Below are positions 7,995-14,380 of a stretch of DNA of 21,410 nucleotides, in pieces (the first letter of the stretch is position 1; every line of letters starts with the position of its first letter). The stretch is taken from positions 1-21,410 of the IMG/VR virus record IMGVR_UViG_3300012189_000011; one strand, given 5' to 3'. Origin of the DNA: a virus. Below the pieces are notes generated by a model. That model worked only from the letters and a program-made list of their open reading frames with translations, ran no database searches and was not told the DNA's origin. A program made the position numbers and the translations under genes.

Positions 7995-9737
7995 TTAGAA
8001 ACACTTCCATGCTCCATTTTGTCGAAATGCCATCGAGCCAGTACTGGCACCGGTGCATGGGGATGAGGCCGGGGCGCCGTTTGTTACAAATATCTGGCTG
8101 CCGTTTTGCGCTGTTGCGGGTAATGAAGCGAATGCTAAGCCGACGTCATCGACGATCACTGTAGTTGTTGAGCTGTTGGTGTAATTGGTAACGATGTTAT
8201 TGTTGAAGATATTATGGGCAACTAATCCGTTTGTCAGGTTTACTCTGGTGATAATCCCAATTCCATTAGCACCGCCTCCTTGACAGTTATTTCCAATAAC
8301 CTGCACACCGCTGCCTGTGCCAATGTCCATACAAGTGCCGGAAGCATTTGGGGATAGGTGGTTGTTGGAAACGATAACGTTACTGAGCCATCCTGCGGTT
8401 GCGTCTGTGTTGAAACATGACGCGCAACCATTTATTTCATTCCCGACAATGTTAACGGTGCCGAATACAGTCCCCGAACCTTTGTTGAGCGAGATACCGC
8501 TAGAAGTAAAAGCCTCCATGCTATTCGCAGAGAAGAACAGGTCGGAAGTTGAAACGCCAGTGATGAGGCTTAGTAAGTAGCCGTTTGCATAATTGATAAT
8601 CTTGTTGCCGACAACTTTTAGGCCACCACCTGAGGTTTGGACAATGGCAGTGCCCGTTGCATTGCCACTGAATGTCGAGTCGTGAATGAATTGATCGCCA
8701 GCATCGGCTGCTGTGGTGTCTTCGATGAGTACGCTGGTGCCACTGGTGTTCGGCCCAATAAACAATCCATTGTCAATCGTCCAGCCCGAAGCGGTGACGT
8801 AGTGGACTTGGTTAAACCCACTTTGGAAATACATATCGCGCATTGTTGAACGCTGATTTGGATTCGTTGAACCAGAGTTCAGTTGGAACATATCACCAGC
8901 AGTAGCCGCAGCCTGGCCAGTGATTTGGAAGCTAAAGAAGTTGATTTGACCTAACGTGGTTGCGACGATGCCATTCTGGGTTGTTGAAGATAGACAGATG
9001 CCCTGGCCCACCTTATCGCGGCCCGGTCCTATCATGGTCAGGCCATTGGCGCTGTTGATTGTTAAGGCTGCGGTTATTTTGTAGCAGACGCTTGGAGGAT
9101 CAAGATAACAGATAAGTCGATTTGTAGCGCAGGCATTCATCCAATTCTGCAAAGCCGTAGTGTCGTCAGCTGAGTTGTCACCGACAACAGTAGGCGAGAA
9201 GTCCTTTAGATGAAGAAAACCACTCTGACATGCAATTGGAACGGCCGAGGAGGAGGTTGGGTTGCAGAGTGTATCGAAGGCAGCGATTGGTGCGCCAGCC
9301 GCAACTGTTGCGAAGGTAGCATCGGCTCGGAGAAAGGTGGTCGTACCTCCGCCTGAGGCAGGGACATATCCAGGCGCCGCCGAGCCAAAGGTTGGTGGCA
9401 CGGCGAAGGTAGAGTCGGCACGGAGGAAGGTAGTTGTGCCACCACCTGAGGACGGAACGCAGCCAGAGGCAATGGAGGTGAAGATGTTTGATCCGCAGAT
9501 AGTTACGAAGGGAACGTCTTTGAGAAGAGTACCGCTAGTATTGTTCCAAACAGCTATGTCGTTGACGGTGGAGGAGCCAGGGCCGACTACGGTTCCGCTA
9601 GAGGAGAATGCAGCGGGTGGGGCAGGACTGCCAGAGAGGTTGCCGCAGAGGGTATTGGCGGGGAATACGCCAGTGCATTGGGCCCAGGCAAGACTGGGAG
9701 TCAACAAAAGTGTGAGGGCTAAAAGGATGCGTTTCAT
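7995..9737 (-). CDS. Tail spike: pectate-lyase-like beta-helix with Sec signal peptide (580 aa)
   Basis: Likely the receptor-binding or glycan-degrading tail spike. Residues 1-19 form a classic Sec signal peptide (MKRILLALTLLLTPSLAWA, cut before Gln20), unusual for a phage tail protein. Residues about 20-150 hold a CGNLSGSPAPP segment and two 20-residue repeats containing SGGGTTTFLRAD, of the kind found in tail fibres. From about 175 the segment VVGDNSADDTTALQNWMNAC is the entry motif of pectate-lyase-3-like right-handed beta-helices, followed by many Asn/Ser/Gly-rich turns to about residue 520. The end, STGSMAFRQNGAWKC, is typical of phage fibre ends. Cys is frequent, suggesting an oxidising compartment. 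The start overlaps the preceding stop as ATGA. No catalytic residues can be assigned by eye, so hydrolase activity is unproven. Confidence 0.85.
   Translation of the reverse strand: MKRILLALTLLLTPSLAWAQCTGVFPANTLCGNLSGSPAPPAAFSSSGTVVGPGSSTVNDIAVWNNTSGTLLKDVPFVTICGSNIFTSIASGCVPSSGGGTTTFLRADSTFAVPPTFGSAAPGYVPASGGGTTTFLRADATFATVAAGAPIAAFDTLCNPTSSSAVPIACQSGFLHLKDFSPTVVGDNSADDTTALQNWMNACATNRLICYLDPPSVCYKITAALTINSANGLTMIGPGRDKVGQGICLSSTTQNGIVATTLGQINFFSFQITGQAAATAGDMFQLNSGSTNPNQRSTMRDMYFQSGFNQVHYVTASGWTIDNGLFIGPNTSGTSVLIEDTTAADAGDQFIHDSTFSGNATGTAIVQTSGGGLKVVGNKIINYANGYLLSLITGVSTSDLFFSANSMEAFTSSGISLNKGSGTVFGTVNIVGNEINGCASCFNTDATAGWLSNVIVSNNHLSPNASGTCMDIGTGSGVQVIGNNCQGGGANGIGIITRVNLTNGLVAHNIFNNNIVTNYTNSSTTTVIVDDVGLAFASLPATAQNGSQIFVTNGAPASSPCTGASTGSMAFRQNGAWKCF
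9309..9461 (-). repeat. Two tandem 20-residue repeats in the tail spike (93-base period)
   Basis: Within the spike gene, residues 93-112 (CVPSSGGGTTTFLRADSTFA) and 124-143 (YVPASGGGTTTFLRADATFA) are near-identical. They correspond to about 9402-9461 and 9309-9368, so the period is 31 codons. The two copies differ at many synonymous positions, which means the peptide, not just the DNA, has been kept. The motif is widespread in phage fibre stalks. Confidence 0.85.
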
Positions 9738-10165
9738 GGCGAGATCGAATTCCAGGTTGATTGGGCAGAGATGGGTTGGAGGGTGAAACCACCATAGTTA
9801 ACAGTGATTTGGATTTGGGCCAACCCCATTATTGTCTCAGTACCAGAAGCAGGTTGGATTGTGATGGGGTTGGCTTGGGCCTTGTTGCCGATATCGACGA
9901 TGGTGATAGGATTGTTGGCGAAGAGGCCTGGGAGAGCTCCTGCGCCAGCAGAGGGCGGGATCACCGAAGGGAGCTTTAGTATGACCGCACCGGCTACGTT
10001 CACTTCCACCAGCGAAGTGCTGGGGAGGATTAAGACCGTACCAGCGGTGGTGATCAGTAATATATTGCTCAACGGAACCATGATCCAGCCAATGGATGGG
10101 CCCATCCATTGCCGGGCCCATCCTCGAAATGTGCCGCCTTGGTCCAAGTCGAGCTGAGAGGTCAT
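9734..10165 (-). CDS. Beta-rich phage protein, tail-fibre-type end (143 aa)
   Basis: A 143-residue protein without signal peptide. The second half has the pattern ANNPITIVDIGNKAQANPIT, IQPASGTETIMG, then QITVNYGGFTLQPISAQSTW. This resembles a short beta-domain seen at the ends of phage fibres and small structural proteins, where strands alternate as pITi-x-D-x-x-G-x-A and finish near a Trp. The first part (ILLITTAGTVLILPSTSLVE) is hydrophobic but looks like strands rather than a membrane helix. AGGA lies seven bases before the ATG at 10165. The stop overlaps the spike start as ATGA, so the two are probably translated together. It could be a spike adaptor or head-fibre protein; the exact role is unknown. 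Confidence 0.72.
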   Translation of the reverse strand: MTSQLDLDQGGTFRGWARQWMGPSIGWIMVPLSNILLITTAGTVLILPSTSLVEVNVAGAVILKLPSVIPPSAGAGALPGLFANNPITIVDIGNKAQANPITIQPASGTETIMGLAQIQITVNYGGFTLQPISAQSTWNSISP

Positions 10166-10167
10166 GG

Positions 10168-10998
10168 TTAGATCCTACGCACCGGGTGGGAAGCTTTGAT
10201 CGGGGTTTTGGTCAGCCCCGCAGCAGCACGTTGGACAGCTTCAACGTCCTCGTTGGATGGGAGCGGTTCGAGATCGTCAACGACGTGGTTGGCGGGGTCA
10301 TAGGCAGGTTCCTCCCCGCCGCTCGGCGCTGCGCCTTCATTTCTCTTCTGGTTTAAGTCTCGGTTATAGCGCTGCTGCATTGCTGCTTGGCGCTTGGAAA
10401 GTGGAATTGTTTCGTCTTCTGGAGTTGGGTGCATACCAAGAGCAAGAGCCATGGACTCGCTTATACCTTCGCCTTTGCCTTCCACTCTCCTTCCGCTCCC
10501 CGACAAGGCGCTGATAAGAGACTCAATCTGTTTCTGTTGAGCCGCGACGAGGGCGCTGAGATTGGAGACTTCGGCATTGCTCCCAATGGAACCAACCTGG
10601 GTTTTGTTCATCTGCTGCTGGAGCGCTGCCAGGAGCTGATTGGCGAAGTCCTCACCCATGGTTGGGGAAAGGCCATCGATTGGGTTGATCCAATGAGGCC
10701 TCTCGATTTCTGATAGCTGGCGGGCTTCCTCGTCGAGGGGTTCCATGTCCGGGGTGGGTTTGAAGTTGGAGACGATTAGATCACCGGGTTGATCAGAGCC
10801 TTCTGTAGCGATGACGCAGTAGCCCAAGTGTCGGTTGATGCAATGAGGATCATCCGGATCGATGAACATCGGAACGGGATAAGTCTTGCGAAATGCCCGG
10901 CCGGATTGGACATTGATTTCCTCACGCTGCCATTCGCTGGGTTGGCCATATTGAAGGGCGTGAAGATAGTGCTTGGCGGTTAGTTTCCATCTCGGCAT
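10168..10998 (-). CDS. Conserved phage protein of unknown function (276 aa)
   Basis: A 276-residue soluble protein. Residues 1-100 look like a small folded domain (MPRWKLTAKHYLHALQYG, then RKTYPVPMFIDPDDP and GYCVIATEGSDQPGDLIVSN). Residues about 135-165 form a probable coiled coil (NLSALVAAQQKQIESLISAL), and the C-terminal third is charged and likely disordered. Proteins beginning MPRWKLTAKHYL and containing YPVP-x-x-x-DPDDP occur in the structural regions of many phages as far as I recall, but no function is known to me. The start has AGGAG seven bases upstream. It is followed by a spike-associated beta protein, suggesting a role in virion assembly. No enzymatic motif is visible. Confidence 0.8.
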   Translation of the reverse strand: MPRWKLTAKHYLHALQYGQPSEWQREEINVQSGRAFRKTYPVPMFIDPDDPHCINRHLGYCVIATEGSDQPGDLIVSNFKPTPDMEPLDEEARQLSEIERPHWINPIDGLSPTMGEDFANQLLAALQQQMNKTQVGSIGSNAEVSNLSALVAAQQKQIESLISALSGSGRRVEGKGEGISESMALALGMHPTPEDETIPLSKRQAAMQQRYNRDLNQKRNEGAAPSGGEEPAYDPANHVVDDLEPLPSNEDVEAVQRAAAGLTKTPIKASHPVRRI

Positions 10999-11007
10999 GG
11001 TTGGCTC

Positions 11008-11154
11008 CTAGTTGATTTCAGTTGAGGAAGTCTTCTGCTCTATAAGCTGCTGAGATATCTTCTGAATGAATGGCTGTGCATCACGGTAGGGCGCAAAGGA
11101 CATTAGATTAATGATGGCCACCCATTCTTGTTCGGTAAGTTCGACTTTCATCAT
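11008..11154 (-). CDS. Small phage protein (48 aa)
   Basis: A 48-residue reading frame that fills what would otherwise be a gap. It reads MMKVELTEQEWVAIINLMSF, then APYRDAQPFIQKISQQLIEQ and a short Ser/Thr tail. Short proteins of the form M-K-h-E-L-T-x-x-E-W-x-x-h-h-N-x-h are common in phage structural operons and have no known function. The first ATG overlaps the preceding stop as ATGA (11151-11154), which is good support for a real gene, and the stop is ten bases before the next start. Two helices are expected. The second Met (11151) could also be used. Confidence 0.78.
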   Translation of the reverse strand: MMKVELTEQEWVAIINLMSFAPYRDAQPFIQKISQQLIEQKTSSTEIN

Positions 11155-11414
11155 GGGAACAGCTTGTAAATAAACGATTTCTGGGTTGGAGCGCCACTGT
11201 CGAATGTGAACAAGAGTTGGGTTATGGCGCTGGAAGCATTGGTGATGTCTTGTGCGACGATATCAGTTCTGGCCCCGGGGGAGCTGAAGTATCGCGAAGA
11301 TAGGGTTGGGTCTTGGGCTAACTGGTCATTCAGCCCTCGCAGAGTTTGTAGGATGGTGTTGATCTGCTGGCATCCTGAGACGTAATTGTTAACAAAACTG
11401 ACTGGATTGGACAT
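11151..11414 (-). CDS. Conserved small phage structural-region protein (87 aa)
   Basis: An 87-residue protein beginning MSNPVSFVNNYVSGCQQINT, with LNDQLAQDPTLSSRYF, then RTDIVAQDITNASSAITQLL and FTFDSGAPTQKSFIYKL. It reads as two helices followed by a short beta end. I believe this family (N-P-V-x-F-V-N-x-Y at the start, F-T-F-D-S-G-x-P-T-x-K near the end) recurs in phage tail-fibre regions but has no assigned function. The ATG is preceded by TAAGGAAA. The position directly after the fibre gene suggests a fibre-associated role such as assembly, which is inference. Confidence 0.78.
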   Translation of the reverse strand: MSNPVSFVNNYVSGCQQINTILQTLRGLNDQLAQDPTLSSRYFSSPGARTDIVAQDITNASSAITQLLFTFDSGAPTQKSFIYKLFP

Positions 11415-11423
11415 TAGATTTCC

Positions 11424-12659
11424 TTACCAAGCTGGGATAAAGCGGGTGGTTCCGTTATCGTTGATGGGTATCCATTTAGTAGGATTGCCTGCGACAGGCC
11501 CATTTGTCAGCGTTGCGATCTGAGCCGCTGCACCGTTGGTGAGGGCAACTGATGTGGCAAACATAGTAGCTTGCGCAAAGGTCCATAATCCTGCATTGGT
11601 TACTCCGAAGTCGAGTTTGTTGACACCACCAATAATGAACTCCATATTGCGGGTGGAACCGGTGCCGCCCTTCTGGGTGCCGATGGTGAAGACATTGGCG
11701 GTCACATTCCAGTCAACGACCCCACGCTCATAGTTGGCGGTTGAAGCCAACGCATCTTGAAAGTTATAGATGTGCAACCCAACAGGCTGGGCATTGGATA
11801 TATTGTAATTCATCGACCAGATAGCGAAAGTCGTCAGGTTCATATCCAAAAGATTGATTTGCTCACCATCGGAAAAAGCGATGGTGCGATTGATACCGGT
11901 CGCGGGTCCACGATATCCGCCTATGTAGGTATTGGAATTTCCGCCTGTAATATTGCTGCCAGCATGATCTCCTATAAATACATTGCCACTTATATTGAAG
12001 GCCGTGCCCAAGACTTGGCCAGCCGCATTGCCTATGACGATATTGGCGGTAGCAGTATGGGGAGGCACCACGTTAGACAGGGTATTGAAGCCAACTGCAA
12101 CGTTACCGTTTCCAATCTCAACTTGGCCCAAGGCACCGAAACCAATTGCAATATTGGACGTATTATTTCCGCCACCGGCCCCGGCATTGCCTAGCTGCTG
12201 AAGTGCATTAGTTCCCACTGCTACGTTATTTGAATCGCTTTGAGACTGCCTTAGCGAATCAGAACCCAGAGCAAAGTTCTCAGAACCACCTAGCAGATTC
12301 TTCCCTGCCTTGGCCCCGAGCGCCACATTTTGAAAACCAGTCGTTAACGATAGAAGCGCCTGATCGCCCGTGCCAAAATTACCGTAGCCGGTGATAGTGA
12401 TATTGCCAGCAGATCCCTCAAACCAGTTGTTGCCACTGACATTCGGAATTGTGTAAATCGCCGCAGATGTGCCGATAAAATACTTACCGCCAATGCGCAG
12501 ATTGAAAAGACTGTCATCCCAAAAGAAGTTGGTGTTGTCTTGGGCTAGTTGGGATAGTGAATTGATAAACAGAACACTGCTCGGGGTGCTGCCAGTAACG
12601 GTCCCACCGATGGCCATACCACCACTGCCACCACCGCTTAAAGGAAAACCAACCGGCAT
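11424..12659 (-). CDS. Tail fibre with YadA-head-like repeats (411 aa)
   Basis: A 411-residue fibre-type protein. The N-terminal segment (GSTPSSVLFINSLSQLAQD, then FFWDDSLFNLRIGG) is common in phage fibres. Residues about 110-252 hold eight short repeats of the form N-h-x-h-G (NVALG, NFALG, NVAVG, NIAIG, NVAVG, NIVIG, NVFIG, NTYIG), spaced about 17-25 residues, as in the left-handed parallel beta-rolls of trimeric autotransporter heads. The C-terminal part (YERGVVDWNVTANVFTIGTQ, end KWIPINDNGTTRFIPAW) matches fibre tips. There is no signal peptide. I used the ATG at 12659, immediately after the preceding gene. A TTG 15 codons upstream would overlap it. It is probably trimeric and involved in surface recognition. 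Confidence 0.85.
   Translation of the reverse strand: MPVGFPLSGGGSGGMAIGGTVTGSTPSSVLFINSLSQLAQDNTNFFWDDSLFNLRIGGKYFIGTSAAIYTIPNVSGNNWFEGSAGNITITGYGNFGTGDQALLSLTTGFQNVALGAKAGKNLLGGSENFALGSDSLRQSQSDSNNVAVGTNALQQLGNAGAGGGNNTSNIAIGFGALGQVEIGNGNVAVGFNTLSNVVPPHTATANIVIGNAAGQVLGTAFNISGNVFIGDHAGSNITGGNSNTYIGGYRGPATGINRTIAFSDGEQINLLDMNLTTFAIWSMNYNISNAQPVGLHIYNFQDALASTANYERGVVDWNVTANVFTIGTQKGGTGSTRNMEFIIGGVNKLDFGVTNAGLWTFAQATMFATSVALTNGAAAQIATLTNGPVAGNPTKWIPINDNGTTRFIPAW
11904..12331 (-). repeat. Eight degenerate N-h-x-h-G repeats in the fibre
   Basis: Residues about 110-252 of the fibre contain eight copies of a five-residue core (Asn, hydrophobic, any, hydrophobic, Gly), usually followed two or three residues later by Ala or Leu (for example NVAVGTNAL, NIAIGFGAL, NVAVGFNTL). 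Spacing varies from about 14 to 24 residues. In trimeric autotransporter head domains such a core marks one rung of a left-handed beta-roll. The DNA copies are diverged, so this is a protein-level repeat. Confidence 0.8.
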
Positions 12660-12660
12660 T

Positions 12661-13077
12661 TTACCATCTATCCGCTGTGAACTTGTGTCCTGTGGTAGCT
12701 GCAATGATTGAGACTGAGTTTGACGGCTTCATATCTGGAGGAGTTTCATACCAACCTCCGTTGGCAGCTAGGCGAATGGATCCTGATGAGGCAATTGCCG
12801 CGGTTGTGAATAAAGAAATCCAAAGGTCTTCAGTTAGGTCTGGGTTGTATACTCCAAAGCCATTGGTTGGGGTAGCGCCACCGAAGAGGGTTTGGGCAGT
12901 CCCGCCTGAGGTGATTGTTCCTGAACCATCGGAGGCCGGGTCGCCAGTGGCGGAGATAATGACATTGACCGAACCATCATCGTTGATGACTAAAGGGTTC
13001 TGTGCTGCGGTGGTCGAGATAGATCGGGGACCCCATAGTGAAGTCCATATGCCCCGATATATGTCGATGGCATTCAT
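12661..13077 (-). CDS. Small beta-rich virion-type protein (138 aa)
   Basis: A 138-residue protein without signal peptide, mostly beta: GTAQTLFGGATPTNGFGVYN, then DLTEDLWISLFTTAAIASSG, IRLAANGGWYETPPDMKPSN and VSIIAATTGHKFTADRW. This order (GGTAQ, an N-x-x-x-x-D-L-W-I strand, a G-S-I-x-L-x-x-x-G-x-Y-E-x-P hairpin and a final T-G-x-x-F-T-A-x-x-W) is a recurrent small phage protein that I associate with decoration or fibre-base roles, but the function is not established. The start overlaps the previous stop by one base (TAATG at 13077). It directly precedes the fibre gene, with which it is almost contiguous. Confidence 0.78.
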   Translation of the reverse strand: MNAIDIYRGIWTSLWGPRSISTTAAQNPLVINDDGSVNVIISATGDPASDGSGTITSGGTAQTLFGGATPTNGFGVYNPDLTEDLWISLFTTAAIASSGSIRLAANGGWYETPPDMKPSNSVSIIAATTGHKFTADRW

Positions 13078-13424
13078 TAGAGTTTCTGTTTGATCGCGGC
13101 AAGTTCGTTTTGGACGGAGCGGAAGCGATCGGCGATTGAGTTTAGTTGTTCAGTTGCGGAGGCGAGTTCTTTGCGCTTTTCTTCCAACTTCGGGGTGAGG
13201 TTCTCGAGTTCGAAGTGTGCTTTGTCGAGTTTGGTTTGGTAGGCGGATAGGGTCTTTTGTTGAGCCACGGTTAGGCCAGCTTGGGCGATCTTTAGCTCTT
13301 CCTGGGCCTTTGCGATCTGGGTGTTGGTGGTCGCAAGAGCGGTCTTGGCCTCGCCATGCGCGGTTTGCATTGATGTTATGTGGTTGGCTAGGTCTGCGAC
13401 TAATTGATTGACTTGATCGGTCAT
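13077..13424 (-). CDS. Coiled-coil protein (115 aa)
   Basis: A 115-residue protein that is helical throughout: MTDQVNQLVADLANHITSMQ, then a long run with heptad-like spacing of Leu/Ala and many Lys/Glu/Gln (KLEEKRKELASATEQLNSIA, DRFRSVQNELAAIKQKL). It has no Cys, no Pro outside one Thr-Pro, and no membrane segment. The ATG at 13424 has AAAGG nine bases upstream. The open frame extends to 13472, but those residues overlap the preceding gene. It could be a fibre chaperone, trimerisation partner or scaffold element. The sequence alone shows only a coiled coil. Confidence 0.75.
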   Translation of the reverse strand: MTDQVNQLVADLANHITSMQTAHGEAKTALATTNTQIAKAQEELKIAQAGLTVAQQKTLSAYQTKLDKAHFELENLTPKLEEKRKELASATEQLNSIADRFRSVQNELAAIKQKL

Positions 13425-13437
13425 GGGATGTGCCTTT

Positions 13438-13890
13438 CTAGAACTGAGAGTAGTAGACCAGAACAGCATCACCGGTAGTGCCAGATCCAGTTACGATACA
13501 CAGCTGTGCTCCCGCAGGTACTTGGAGCACTGCATAAGTGATATGGTCAGCTGACGGGGCCGTGGAGGTGACATTGAATGCGGGAGTTATGACTGTGGTT
13601 GGAATAGGTGAGTTGCCACAAGGCCCTCCTTGGGTCCCGTATTCGAATTGAAAGGTAGAGGTTGTATTGAGAATGGAAGTGACATGCCATCCACAGATGT
13701 AAATTGACTGCCCAGCTACGCCACTGACTAAGGCTGTGGTCGTGGCTGATGTAGGGGTGGCTGATGCAGTCTTGCTGCAGAGAATGGCATTGGTTGGGCC
13801 AACTACGTTCTCGGCGTGGCTTGGGGCCCAAGCCAGAAGGCTCAGGCTCAAGGATAGGAGAAGGGTTAGAGTGAGCCTGAGCTTGCTCAT
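13438..13890 (-). CDS. Secreted beta-rich phage protein with Sec signal peptide (150 aa)
   Basis: A 150-residue protein. Residues 1-26 are a signal peptide (basic start MSKLR, long Leu/Ser core, SHA cleavage site). The mature part has four Cys (38, 66, 91, 131), compatible with two disulfides, and strands such as GVAGQSIYICGWHVTS, FQFEYGTQGGPCGN, and the end AQLCIVTGSGTTGDAVLVYY. The patterns S-I-Y-h-C-G-x, G-T-x-x-x-x-C-G and final Y-x-Q-F recur, as far as I recall, in small phage proteins near tail genes, probably carbohydrate or receptor-binding folds. The start overlaps the preceding stop by one base (TAATG at 13890), and the signal peptide beginning at that Met supports it. It should reach the periplasm of a Gram-negative host. 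Confidence 0.78.
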   Translation of the reverse strand: MSKLRLTLTLLLSLSLSLLAWAPSHAENVVGPTNAILCSKTASATPTSATTTALVSGVAGQSIYICGWHVTSILNTTSTFQFEYGTQGGPCGNSPIPTTVITPAFNVTSTAPSADHITYAVLQVPAGAQLCIVTGSGTTGDAVLVYYSQF

Positions 13891-14369
13891 TAGCGAATCC
13901 TTTGCCATTTGGAGGTTGCAAAGACGAACATCCATTCGAGGGAAGTTCCTGCAGTGAGGGTTTGAGCGCTAAAGGCCGCTTGGAGAGTTTGACCTGTCGC
14001 CGGGGTCACAGTGACCAGCGTAGTCAGAGTCGTGTCTGTGGCAAGCTGAAAGATTTGTCCATCGTAGGGTGCCACAGGAGTAGTGATGGTCCAGGTGGTT
14101 GGAGCGGTGCCTATCCAAAACAAGGTGCTGTCCAAGGGCAGCATCTGGTAAGTCTGGGCGCCTGAGCCGGAGAAGGTCTTGAGTCCGGTGGCGTTGCGGA
14201 GTTCGCTTATAGGGATGAAGATGGATGGGCCACCTGGGCCACCGATAGCGGCAACGATAACCTCGTTACCGGTGAGGGTTGAAGAGCTAAGCTGCTGGGC
14301 ATAAAGCCCACCGATGAAGGCAAGGGCGGCAATGACCACCCCTGCTAGAAGTGCGAGAAGTTTGGTCAT
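13890..14369 (-). CDS. Signal-anchored beta-rich phage protein (159 aa)
   Basis: A 159-residue protein. It begins MTKLLALLAGVVIAALAFIG, an N-terminal hydrophobic helix with a short basic start and the possible cleavage site LYA before Gln25. The site is not ideal, so it may stay membrane-anchored. It continues with TGNEVIVAAIGGPGGPSIFI, a segment seen in phage fibre-like proteins, and then a beta region TPVAPYDGQIFQLATDTTLT, ending TSLEWMFVFATSKWQRIR. There are no Cys in the mature region, unlike its two secreted neighbours. AAGGAAA lies about eight bases before the ATG. Likely exported together with the flanking signal-peptide proteins; function unknown. Confidence 0.75.
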   Translation of the reverse strand: MTKLLALLAGVVIAALAFIGGLYAQQLSSSTLTGNEVIVAAIGGPGGPSIFIPISELRNATGLKTFSGSGAQTYQMLPLDSTLFWIGTAPTTWTITTPVAPYDGQIFQLATDTTLTTLVTVTPATGQTLQAAFSAQTLTAGTSLEWMFVFATSKWQRIR

Positions 14370-14380
14370 TGCTGTTTCCT

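Noticed and set aside
9262-9786. Plus-strand frame of 174 codons with a duplicated RRKVVVPPPE peptide
   Set aside because: The internal repeat is only the antisense image of the two spike repeats; no ribosome-binding site or domain supports it.
12660-12704. Upstream TTG start for the fibre gene
   Set aside because: It would overlap the previous gene by 44 bases; the ATG at 12659 lies immediately after that stop and suits the coupling pattern.
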